NCBI GenBank assembly: GCA_036522815.1
Contig: DATDFC010000114.1
Coordinates: forward strand, 1-13,236
Direction of reading: 5' to 3'
DNA from: AG41 sp036522815
GTDB taxonomy: Bacteria > Gemmatimonadota > Gemmatimonadetes > Gemmatimonadales > GWC2-71-9
DNA: 13,236 nucleotides
Within the stretch, counting starts at the first letter, position 1. Every line of letters starts with the position of its first letter. Positions 1 to 6,174 of this stretch are shown here, piece after piece. Made by a program: the position numbers and the translations under genes. The notes below the pieces were generated by a model, which was not told where the DNA came from, did no database searches, and saw only the letters and a list, made by a program, of their open reading frames with translations.

Positions 1-1098
1 CAGCACGGCCGGCGGGACGGGCGCGCCCAGCCGCGCCGCGGCCGCGCCGGGCCGCTCGCTGTACGGAAAGACGTGCAGATAGGTGAACGGCAGCGCGGCG
101 ACCAGCGCCATGGTCGCGCGGTGATCGTCCTCGGTCTCGCCCGGGAAGCCGGCGATGATGTCCGCCCCGAGCCCGAGCACCGGCAGCCGGGCGGCGAGCC
201 ACTCCAGGCGGGCCCGATACGTCTCGGCCGTGTACCAATGACGGCCCATGCGCTTGAGCACGCGGTTCGAGCCGGACTGCAGCGGGGCATGCAGATGGGC
301 CGCGAGATTGCGGGGGGCCTCGATCAGAAGCCGGGCGATCGTGTCGTCGACCTCGGTGGCCTCGATCGACGAGAGACGGAAGCGGACGGCCGGGACGGCT
401 GCTATTAACGCCTCGAGGAGCCCGCCGAGGGTAGACCAACCCCGGGGCCGTGCCGCGGGGTTACCGGGACCCGAAACCTCCCGTGAACCCCGGGGCGTGG
501 CCCCGGGGTCGGTCCACCCGGACCGATCCCGCCCATAGGTCCCGATGTGGACCCCGGTCAGCACGATCTCCGCGTGATGCGCGGCGAGCGCGCGTGCCTC
601 TTCCACCAGCTCCGGAATCGGCCGCGAGCGATTCGCCCCCCGGGCGAGCGTGGTCGCGCAAAACGTGCAGTGCTCATCGCAGCCGTCCTGGATCTTGAGC
701 AGCGCGCGCGTCCTCACCCCGTCACGATGTAGGGGCGCAGCATGCTGCGCCCCTACGTTTGCGGGCATGGCCAGCCCGGCCGCCCGCACGACCTGCGCAG
801 GGTCCGCCCCCCCGACCACGGCGCGCACCCGCGGCAGGGCCGCGATCGTCCCAGCGTCGCGCGCTGCGGCACAGCCCATCACCACCGTCTCGAGCCTGTT
901 GCCCCGCGCCAGGCGGCGCACGAAGCGCCGCAGCTTGACCTCCGCCTCGTGCGTCACCGTGCATGAGTTCACCACCGCGACGTCAGCCGCCGCGGGATCG
1001 TCCACCACCGTCGCCCCCTGGTCGGCAAACGCCTGCTCCACGAGGGCCGTGTCGTACTGGTTCGCCTTGCAGCCGAAGGTATGGAAGTAGACGTTCAC
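1..1098 (-). CDS. mtaB: tRNA (N6-threonylcarbamoyladenosine(37)-C2)-methylthiotransferase MtaB, 3' end cut by window edge
   Basis: This radical-SAM enzyme adds a methylthio group to t6A at position 37 of ANN-decoding tRNAs in the cytoplasm. The 366 visible residues are open throughout. They show the MTTase domain with FGCKANQYDT (Cys10), NSCTVTHEAE (Cys46) and MGCAA (Cys76) as Fe-S ligands. The radical-SAM cluster is DGCDEHCTFC (Cys140, Cys144, Cys147), followed by ARGANRSRP, LTGVHIGTYG, RLSSIEATEV, HAPLQSGSNRVLKRMGR and the GFPGETEDD signature. The C-terminal end with the TRAM domain lies outside the window. The FGCKxNQYD start and LKIQDGC context favour MtaB over MiaB or RimO. The GTG start forms a GTGA overlap with the upstream barrel gene, so it is probably translationally coupled; no good Shine-Dalgarno is visible. 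Two palindromic repeat insertions are read through in frame: residues about 115-124 in the interdomain linker, and about 191-223 in a radical-SAM loop that makes the protein roughly 25 residues longer there than I expect for the family. Confidence 0.93.
   Translation of the reverse strand, partial: MNVYFHTFGCKANQYDTALVEQAFADQGATVVDDPAAADVAVVNSCTVTHEAEVKLRRFVRRLARGNRLETVVMGCAAARDAGTIAALPRVRAVVGGADPAQVVRAAGLAMPANVGAQHAAPLHRDGVRTRALLKIQDGCDEHCTFCATTLARGANRSRPIPELVEEARALAAHHAEIVLTGVHIGTYGRDRSGWTDPGATPRGSREVSGPGNPAARPRGWSTLGGLLEALIAAVPAVRFRLSSIEATEVDDTIARLLIEAPRNLAAHLHAPLQSGSNRVLKRMGRHWYTAETYRARLEWLAARLPVLGLGADIIAGFPGETEDDHRATMALVAALPFTYLHVFPYSERPGAAAARLGAPVPPAVL
438..524. repeat. In-frame cluster of three small hairpins inside mtaB
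   Basis: Three adjacent palindromes lie within about 90 bp. The first, 438-462, has an 11-bp stem (AACCCCGGGGC with one mismatch) and a 3-nt loop. The second, 487-509, has a perfect 10-bp stem (ACCCCGGGGC / GCCCCGGGGT) and a 3-nt loop. The third, 511-524, is GGTCC-ACCC-GGACC. The first two are clearly copies of the same unit, spaced 49 bp start to start. The block encodes a Pro/Gly/Arg-rich loop in MtaB (residues about 192-221) and contains no stop in the coding frame. Confidence 0.8.
729..756. repeat. 28-bp perfect palindrome in the mtaB interdomain linker
   Basis: The left half-site GTAGGGGCGCAGCA is followed directly by its exact reverse complement, giving a loopless 28-bp perfect inverted repeat. 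It encodes VGAQHAAPL plus the first base of the next codon (residues 115-124). This lies between the MTTase domain and the RALLKIQDGC start of the radical-SAM domain, a stretch that varies in length in the family. From memory, palindromes of the form GTAGGGGC...GCCCCTAC are dispersed in several GC-rich environmental genomes; I cannot verify this here. Confidence 0.85.
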
Positions 1099-2234
1099 GG
1101 ACGCACGGTGATACCCACGAGTGCGGTCCACACGCGCTCGGTGAGCCCGCCACCGCGGCGCTCGAGCCGCTCCACCCCGACGTCGAGCAGGGCGCGCCCC
1201 TGGGCGAACGCGCGTCCGGTCCCCGCCGCCGCGGCGAATTCCGTGGGCGCGGTCGGACCGGGACCGAAGGGCAGCTGACCGCCGCGCACGCCGAACCGGA
1301 GCGGCATGCGTCCCGCACCGATCTCCGCTCCCGCCGACCAGCTCCAGGTGTCGAACGCGCCGGCGCCGGCGCGGGCCCAGCCGCGCCAGGCGACCGACCC
1401 TCCGAACCGCACGCTCCGGCTCGGCGAAAACAGCATGCCGCCTCCCGCCATGCGCGGCAGATCGGTGTCGGCGCTGGTCGTGTCGGCCACCGTGGCGCGC
1501 AGCCGGCTGTCCGCGCGGACCCAGCCGGTCACGCTCAGCCCGGGCAGGACGCCCAGCAACACGCTCCCCGACACCCCGACACCGGAATAGCGCACTTCGG
1601 CGAGCTGCTGCACGGTGTGAAAGCTCGTGTCGTCGAAGCGGCGCTCGGCGGTCTCGCGGGTCGAGCCGGAGAGGAAATGCAGTCCCGCGCCGAGCGCGAT
1701 GCGGCGCGTCAGCCGGCTGGCGGCCGCCAACCGGAGATCGGCGATGCTCCCGTCGCTCGTGACCTCGTCGGTGTAGCGCTCGAGCGTACCCCGCAGCAGG
1801 GTCGAGTCGCGCTGGGTCACGTCCCAGGTCCGATCGAGGTAGGTGGTGAAGCCCGCGGCGAGCGCGAGCCGCCGGTGCACCCGCCCGACCACGTTCAACA
1901 GCGGGAACCGCGTGGCGCGCAGCGCGCTCGTCGTCCCGGCGATGTCGGCGTCGCGGTACGAGGCGCTCTCCATCGCGGTGGCGGTGAGCTGCGGCACGTC
2001 CGCCAGCGCCGCTTCGCTGAGCGGGGACAGCGGGTCGAACGGCGCGAACGCTCCCCCCGTCGAGCGGGACCGCACCGATTCCCACCGTCCCGGGGTGCCG
2101 AGGCCGCGGATCCCGAACTGGGAATCTTGGGCGGTCAGGCGGTCAGGCGGACAGGCGGACAGAACGATCGCCGCGAGCGCCGCCACTCCGACTGCTCGTC
2201 CGCCCGTCCGCCTGACCGCCGCCGTTGTCGTCAT
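1095..2234 (-). CDS. Outer-membrane beta-barrel-like protein with signal peptide, function unknown
   Basis: This is a 379-residue exported protein that I do not recognise as a named family. It starts MTTTAAVRRTGGR, followed by a hydrophobic core (residues 14-24) and LSAC (25-28), which is a formal lipobox. Just after this comes LTAQ-DSQ (33-38), which looks like a signal peptidase I site, so export is clear but the processing route is not. The mature part has FAPFDPLSPLSEAAL near its start, reminiscent of the NPA(A/G)L start of FadL/PorV-like barrels. It then shows many alternating amphipathic strands rich in Gly, Ser, Thr, Arg and Trp, such as VRFGGSVAWRGWAR, and ends on a strand, VWTALVGITVRP. 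A beta-barrel in the outer membrane is an inference. The ATG makes an ATGA overlap with the upstream lipoprotein gene, so the pair may act together at the envelope. An octamer repeat encodes both flanks of the signal-peptide core. In-frame sequence upstream of this ATG is the lipoprotein gene read out of frame. Confidence 0.7.
   Translation of the reverse strand: MTTTAAVRRTGGRAVGVAALAAIVLSACPPDRLTAQDSQFGIRGLGTPGRWESVRSRSTGGAFAPFDPLSPLSEAALADVPQLTATAMESASYRDADIAGTTSALRATRFPLLNVVGRVHRRLALAAGFTTYLDRTWDVTQRDSTLLRGTLERYTDEVTSDGSIADLRLAAASRLTRRIALGAGLHFLSGSTRETAERRFDDTSFHTVQQLAEVRYSGVGVSGSVLLGVLPGLSVTGWVRADSRLRATVADTTSADTDLPRMAGGGMLFSPSRSVRFGGSVAWRGWARAGAGAFDTWSWSAGAEIGAGRMPLRFGVRGGQLPFGPGPTAPTEFAAAAGTGRAFAQGRALLDVGVERLERRGGGLTERVWTALVGITVRP
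2131..2162. repeat. Octamer tandem array, arm 1, in the barrel-gene signal sequence
   Basis: Four consecutive octamers on the plus strand: GCGGTCAG twice, then GCGGACAG twice. The array encodes residues 25-35 of the barrel protein (LSACPPDRLTA), including the lipobox-like Cys and the stretch before the predicted AQ-D cleavage site. A complementary three-copy array lies 33 bp away. Confidence 0.85.
2196..2219. repeat. Octamer tandem array, arm 2, inverted relative to arm 1
   Basis: Read on the minus strand this is GCGGTCAG, GCGGACGG, GCGGACGA: three octamers of the same family as arm 1 but in opposite orientation. It encodes residues 6-13 (AVRRTGGR), the positively charged n-region of the signal peptide. 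The 33 bp between the two arms encodes the hydrophobic core. Confidence 0.8.
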
Positions 2235-3469
2235 GGCGCCCCGAACGGGAAGCGTCGCACGAACGTGATCTGGAGCGCCGGCCGGAAAGCCTGGGCGGCC
2301 GAGGGATAGAACCGGATCTGGGAGAAGGATGTCGCCTCCTGTTGGGCGCGCAGCACCAGCGTTGTGGCCCGGGTCGTGTCGGACGCCCAGAACTGCAACA
2401 GGTTCGTCACTTCGATCTGCACGGTGTCGCTCATCCCCGTGTGGACCCGTGTTGTATCGGTGCGTGTCGCATCGACGATGATGGGAGACTTGGCGCCGAC
2501 GTCCGTGAACACGGTGTGCGCCTCGACCACGAATGAATCCGACGGCGCGCCCTGCACCGGGGCAGCGGGAACGAGCGTGAGCGTCGCCCGGATGATCTGG
2601 GACGAGTCGCGGATGAAGCGCGGAAACGCGACCCGCAGGATACTGCGGGCCGAGGGCACGCCGCCCACCGCAAGCGTGGAATCGGTGGGCGGTAATGGTG
2701 GGTCGAACACGAAGGTCGCGAACGCACCCAGCTGGCTCGGCTTCCGCGCCACCGGGGTGCCGGCGGAGTCGACCCGCAGGTACCATTGCCACGCCAGCGT
2801 CGATCTGGTGATCGCGATGCTGGCGAGTGAGTCAGCCGAGACGCGGATGCCGTAGGCGACTGTGCCGGAATCGGTTCCCACGTAGCGCGCCGCGGCCGTG
2901 TCGAACTTGAGCTGCAGCACCACGACATGGTTCACGGTATCCACCACGGCACTGTCGCCCGTGATCGTGTCTTTGCGTCCCGGACGCGCCAGCAGGGTGT
3001 CGATGTTCACGCGGCGGACGAGCGAGTCGGTGAACGGCCCCGCCAGGTCGGCGAAGGTCGTGGTGGAATCGATCGTGATGGGCAAGCGGTAGAACGCGAT
3101 CGACAGATTGTGCGCGCCGGTGTCGCGCCGCGCCAGGGTGAGCTGCAGGCGCGCCGAGTCGGCGCCCAGGATCGTGCCGGTATCGGCGGCGGCCACGAGG
3201 TAGCGCTGGCCGAACCCGTTGAACCGGAGAATCGCGCGTCCGTCCACGAATCCGGGGAGGTCGGCTACGAGCAGCTGCGGCGCGTGCAGCGCCGTTACAT
3301 AGCCGCGGAACGATGAGTCACGCGAGATGACGCTCGTCAGCACCGTGTCGACGATCTGGATCTGACCCGATGGACAGAACGACGGGCAATTACCGGGCGC
3401 GGACACGCGCTCCACGCAGGCCGCGGCCAGCAGCACCCCGCCGACGAGCGTCGCGCGCCGCGCCATCAT
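2231..3469 (-). CDS. Probable lipoprotein with DNRLRE-like beta modules, function unknown
   Basis: The 412-residue product starts MMARRATLVGGVLLAAACVE, a short basic n-region and hydrophobic core ending at Cys18. The lipobox is imperfect (Ala at -3), so lipidation is likely but not certain. The mature protein is rich in Asp, Ser and Thr with alternating strands and has a CPSFCPSGQ segment at 28-36. The C-terminal half resembles the DNRLRE beta-sandwich pattern: a SILRVAFPRF strand, then IIRATLTLVP, then VTNLLQFWASD, then RFYPSAAQAFRPALQITF. An earlier stretch, GRAILRFNGFG to ADSARLQLTLARR, looks like a second, more divergent module. This assignment is by pattern memory. The first ATG of ATGATGG overlaps the cdd stop as ATGA, and its own stop overlaps the barrel start as ATGA. 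Open frame upstream of this start is cdd read out of frame. Confidence 0.7.
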   Translation of the reverse strand: MMARRATLVGGVLLAAACVERVSAPGNCPSFCPSGQIQIVDTVLTSVISRDSSFRGYVTALHAPQLLVADLPGFVDGRAILRFNGFGQRYLVAAADTGTILGADSARLQLTLARRDTGAHNLSIAFYRLPITIDSTTTFADLAGPFTDSLVRRVNIDTLLARPGRKDTITGDSAVVDTVNHVVVLQLKFDTAAARYVGTDSGTVAYGIRVSADSLASIAITRSTLAWQWYLRVDSAGTPVARKPSQLGAFATFVFDPPLPPTDSTLAVGGVPSARSILRVAFPRFIRDSSQIIRATLTLVPAAPVQGAPSDSFVVEAHTVFTDVGAKSPIIVDATRTDTTRVHTGMSDTVQIEVTNLLQFWASDTTRATTLVLRAQQEATSFSQIRFYPSAAQAFRPALQITFVRRFPFGAP

Positions 3470-3867
3470 GGCGAGAGCGCCGCTTTGGCGAACGCGTCGG
3501 GCAGCAGATCGCGCAGCACCCAGCGCCGCTCGGTCCTGGGTCCCACGGCGATCACTTCGAGATCGAGCCCGAACTCGGCGAGCAGCTGGCGGCAGGCACC
3601 GCACGGCGACGCCGGTGGCTCCACGTCCGTCGCCACGACGATGCGGCGGAACGCGCGCGTCCCCACGCCGCCGCCGCCCGCCACGGCCGCCCCGATCGCC
3701 ATGCGCTCGGCGCAGATCGTGAGTCCGTACGAGGCGCTCTCCACGTTGGTCCCCACGTACACGCCGCCGTCGGCGGTCTCGAGGGCCGCACCGACGCGAA
3801 ACGTGCTGTAGGGACAGTAGGCGTGCCGCTGGACCTCGCGCGCCCGGCGCACCAACTCCGCGCTCAA
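3466..3867 (-). CDS. cdd: Cytidine deaminase
   Basis: It hydrolytically deaminates cytidine and deoxycytidine to uridine and deoxyuridine in pyrimidine salvage. The 133-residue length is typical of the small tetrameric zinc form. The diagnostic motifs are intact: AYCPYSTFRVGAAL (16-29), GTNVESASYGLTICAER (39-55) with zinc ligand Cys52 and proton-shuttling Glu54, and SPCGACRQ (87-94) with zinc ligands Cys89 and Cys92. The start is TTG, which gives the expected short N-terminus before the CPYS motif, overlaps the deoB stop as TTGA, and has a GGAG Shine-Dalgarno 8 nt upstream. It sits directly after deoB, which fits shared nucleoside catabolism: ribose-1-phosphate released from uridine is handled by DeoB. 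Confidence 0.96.
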   Translation of the reverse strand: MSAELVRRAREVQRHAYCPYSTFRVGAALETADGGVYVGTNVESASYGLTICAERMAIGAAVAGGGGVGTRAFRRIVVATDVEPPASPCGACRQLLAEFGLDLEVIAVGPRTERRWVLRDLLPDAFAKAALSP

Positions 3868-5030
3868 GTCCGGATCTCCGCCAGGAACGACGTCCCGGCC
3901 GCGAGCGGGGGCGTCACGCCGAAGAACTCGGCCACGGTCGCCCCCATGTCGGCGAAGGTGCGCCGCTCGCCCAGCGGGCGCGCCCGCACGCCACCCCCCA
4001 GCGCCAGAATCGGAACCGCTTCCCGAGAATGATCGGTCGACGGCGTCGTCGGGTCGTTCCCGTGGTCGGCGGTCAGGATGATCACGTCGTCTCCCGTGGC
4101 GCGGGCCTCGAGTCGGGGAATCCAGGCGTCCAGCTCCCGCAGACCCTCATGAAACCCCGCGACGTCGTTGCGGTGCCCCCACGTCTGGTCGAACTCGATC
4201 ACGTTCACAAAGATGAATCCCCGCTCGGTCTCGTCCAGCGCGCGCTCCACCAGCCGGTAGGCGTCCCGATTGGTCGGCGTGTGCTCGCTCGTGATGTTCC
4301 GGCCCGCGAACAGGTCGTCCACCTTGCCGATCCCCACCCGCGGGATCCCCGCCGCCGCCAGCCGGTCGAGCAGCGTTTCGCCCACGGGCGGGATCGAGAA
4401 GTCCTTGCGGTGCGGCGTCCGCTCGTAAGCGCCCGGTGTCCCGGTGAAAGGCCGCGCGATCACCCGGCTCACCGCATGCTCTCCCACCAGCAGGTCGCGC
4501 GCAACACCACACCCCCGGTACAGCTCCTCCAGCGGCACCGTCCGCTCGTGCGCGGCGATCTGGAAAACCGAGTCCGCCGACGTGTAGACGATCCACTTTC
4601 CCGTGCGCTGGTGCTCCGCGCCCAGCTCGGCGATGATCGCCGTACCCGACGCCGCCGTGTTGCCGAGCACTCCTCGGCCCGTGCGTCGCGCGAACTCGTC
4701 GAGCAACTCCCGCGGGAAGCCCTGCGGGTACGTCCGGAACGGCCGCTCGAGCAGCACGCCGCATATCTCCCAGTGCCCCGTGGTCGAATCCTTCCCGTGC
4801 GAGGCCGGGAGCGCCACGCCGTACCCGGCGCCCGGACTGACCCCGGGCGCAAGCCCGGGGATGGACCGGCACTTTCCCAGCCCCAAGCGTTCCAGGTTCG
4901 GAAGCCTCAGTCCACCTACCGCCCGCGCCACGTTCCCGAGCGTGTCCGACCCGGTGTCGCCGTACGCCGCCTGGTCGGGACACGCCCCGATGCCGAGCCC
5001 GTCGAGCACGATGATGGCGGCGCGCTTCAA
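3864..5030 (-). CDS. deoB: Phosphopentomutase
   Basis: It interconverts ribose-1-phosphate with ribose-5-phosphate, and the deoxy forms, linking nucleoside breakdown to the pentose phosphate pathway. The 388 residues match the usual family length. The alkaline-phosphatase-superfamily di-manganese ligands are all visible: Asp10 in IIVLDGLGIG, Asp281 and His286 in EFDQTWGHRND, Asp322 and His323 in TADHGND, and His334 in STDHSRE. The active-site Thr that carries the phosphate is Thr84 in KDSTTGHWE. YTSADSVFQIAAHE and VIARPFTG are also conserved. The TTG start gives LKRAAIIVLDG, the normal N-terminus, and overlaps the alr stop as TTGA, which excludes a 22-residue upstream extension read from alr sequence. 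No Shine-Dalgarno is evident, so coupling to alr translation is likely. A small palindrome is read in frame at residues about 57-64. Confidence 0.96.
   Translation of the reverse strand: MKRAAIIVLDGLGIGACPDQAAYGDTGSDTLGNVARAVGGLRLPNLERLGLGKCRSIPGLAPGVSPGAGYGVALPASHGKDSTTGHWEICGVLLERPFRTYPQGFPRELLDEFARRTGRGVLGNTAASGTAIIAELGAEHQRTGKWIVYTSADSVFQIAAHERTVPLEELYRGCGVARDLLVGEHAVSRVIARPFTGTPGAYERTPHRKDFSIPPVGETLLDRLAAAGIPRVGIGKVDDLFAGRNITSEHTPTNRDAYRLVERALDETERGFIFVNVIEFDQTWGHRNDVAGFHEGLRELDAWIPRLEARATGDDVIILTADHGNDPTTPSTDHSREAVPILALGGGVRARPLGERRTFADMGATVAEFFGVTPPLAAGTSFLAEIRT
3876..3879 (-). promoter_or_regulatory. Shine-Dalgarno for cdd
   Basis: GGAG on the minus strand lies inside the end of deoB with 8 nt to the TTG. 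Together with the TTGA overlap it decides in favour of the TTG start. It is one of only three clear Shine-Dalgarno-like sites in the window; the others precede mazG and the VWA-like gene. Confidence 0.6.
4841..4860. repeat. Small in-frame hairpin in deoB
   Basis: CCCCGGGC, a GCAA tetraloop, then GCCCGGGG: an 8-bp perfect stem. It falls in the part of deoB encoding IPGLAPGV (residues 57-64), a loop that varies between DeoB proteins. The CCCCGGG core resembles the hairpins in mtaB. In such a GC-rich gene chance is possible, so membership of the same repeat family is tentative. Confidence 0.55.
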
Positions 5031-6112
5031 TCGTAGATACGCGGCAGCCGGGGGCCGAGCCCGGCCAGGAGCTCGTGCTGCACCGTGCCGCTCCAACGAG
5101 CGAACTGGTCCAGCGTGGTGCTCAACCCGTCCGCCTCGCCAACCAGGGTCGCGACGTCACCCAGGGCGGCGCGTCCGTCCCCGACGTCGACCATGGTCAA
5201 GTCCATCGTCACGAGCCCGACCACGGGACAACGCGCGCCGTTCAGGAGCACCGTCGCTTCGCCCTTCAGGCCGAGCGAGCGGCGCACCCCGTCGGCGTAA
5301 CCGACCGCCAGCGTGGCCACGGTCGTGACCCGCGGCGCGGTCCAGGACGCGTTGTAACTGACGCTCTCGCCGCGCTGCACCGTGCGGACGCTCACTACGC
5401 GCGCCCGCAGCGCAATCGCCGGCTTGCCGACCGGCGATCCTGCGCCGACCGATGCCCCGTACAGCCAGATGCCGGGGCGGATCGCATCCAGCGCAAACGG
5501 CTTGCCGCGCACCGCCGCCGCGCTGTTCGCCACATGCAGGAGCGGCGGCCGCCGCGCCAGACGGCTCACGGCGGTAGTGAAGCGCTCGAGCTGCGCTTCG
5601 GCCGAGCCGTCGCGCCGGTCGGCCGAGTGAAAATGGGTGTAGCAGCCTTCGAGGTACGGCGTGTCGAGCAGGTCCGCGATCGGCTCGATTTCGTCCCAGC
5701 GCACCCCCGAGCGACTCATCCCCGTGTCGATCTCCAGGTGGAACGCGCCGCCCCGCCGCGCGATCCAGGCGTCGATGCTCGCCCGGTCACCGAGCGCCGG
5801 CGTCAACCGGTTCGCCTGGTAAGCGTCGAACAGGTCAGGCCGCGCCGGCATGAACACGAGCACCGGCCGCGCGATCCCCGCCGCCCGCAGCTCGGCCCCC
5901 TCCTCGATCGTCGCGACGCAGTACCCCAACGGGTCGACTGCCTCGAGGGCCTTGGAGACGGCGACGGCTCCCACCCCGTAGGCATTCGCCTTCACCACCG
6001 GGAGGAGCCGTGTGCCGGCGACCCGGGCCACCGTGCGGGCGTTCTCGACGACGGCGGCGAGGTTGACCTCGACCCACGCGCGGGACGCGCGCCCCCGGAC
6101 GGACCCGTTCAC
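5027..6112 (-). CDS. alr: Alanine racemase
   Basis: This PLP enzyme interconverts L- and D-alanine and supplies D-Ala for peptidoglycan. With the GTG start the product is 361 residues, normal for Alr. The PLP lysine is Lys41 in LLPVVKANAYG. The barrel continues with HLEIDTGMSRSGV (125-137), THFHSAD, HVANSAAA, and IRPGIWLYG (211-219). The C-terminal beta domain carries the second-base tyrosine region SYNASW (Tyr253), VGYADGVRRSLG and VGLVTMDLTMVDVGD. The N-terminus RASRAWVEVNLAAVVENAR fits the usual start. The open frame upstream of this GTG runs into the mazG start and is rejected. A TATCAT box lies 10 nt upstream of the GTG with no Shine-Dalgarno between, so the mRNA may be leaderless or nearly so. 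It heads the alr-deoB-cdd-lipoprotein-barrel-mtaB cluster. Confidence 0.95.
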   Translation of the reverse strand: MNGSVRGRASRAWVEVNLAAVVENARTVARVAGTRLLPVVKANAYGVGAVAVSKALEAVDPLGYCVATIEEGAELRAAGIARPVLVFMPARPDLFDAYQANRLTPALGDRASIDAWIARRGGAFHLEIDTGMSRSGVRWDEIEPIADLLDTPYLEGCYTHFHSADRRDGSAEAQLERFTTAVSRLARRPPLLHVANSAAAVRGKPFALDAIRPGIWLYGASVGAGSPVGKPAIALRARVVSVRTVQRGESVSYNASWTAPRVTTVATLAVGYADGVRRSLGLKGEATVLLNGARCPVVGLVTMDLTMVDVGDGRAALGDVATLVGEADGLSTTLDQFARWSGTVQHELLAGLGPRLPRIYD

Positions 6113-6121
6113 AGGCGCGCG

Positions 6122-6128
6122 TATGATA
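6122..6128. promoter_or_regulatory. Symmetric -10 element shared by the divergent alr and mazG promoters
   Basis: TATGATA in the 62-bp alr-mazG gap reads as TATGAT on the plus strand (towards mazG) and TATCAT on the minus strand (towards alr). Both are one base from the consensus -10 TATAAT. It is an AT-rich island in GC-rich surroundings. No convincing -35 hexamer was found for either direction. A second weak candidate, extended TG-C-TAGATT at 6136-6144, could serve mazG. Confidence 0.5.
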
Positions 6129-6165
6129 ACCCGCCTGCTAGATTCCCCGCCACCCCGCCCGCTCC

Positions 6166-6169
6166 GGAG
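6166..6169 (+). promoter_or_regulatory. Shine-Dalgarno for mazG
   Basis: GGAG lies 5 nt before the mazG ATG, good spacing for a canonical ribosome binding site, and supports this start. Confidence 0.65.
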
Positions 6170-6174
6170 ACCCG

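Noticed and set aside
461..964. Fragmented minus-strand open frames at the left end, suggesting mtaB might be broken
   Set aside because: Those frames are shadows. The true mtaB frame is open from the GTG at 1098 to the window edge, including through both palindromic insertions.
963..2309. Long plus-strand open frame opposite mtaB and the barrel gene
   Set aside because: Arg/Pro/Gly/His-rich low-complexity product typical of antisense frames in GC-rich DNA. The minus strand has a clear exported protein and MtaB here.
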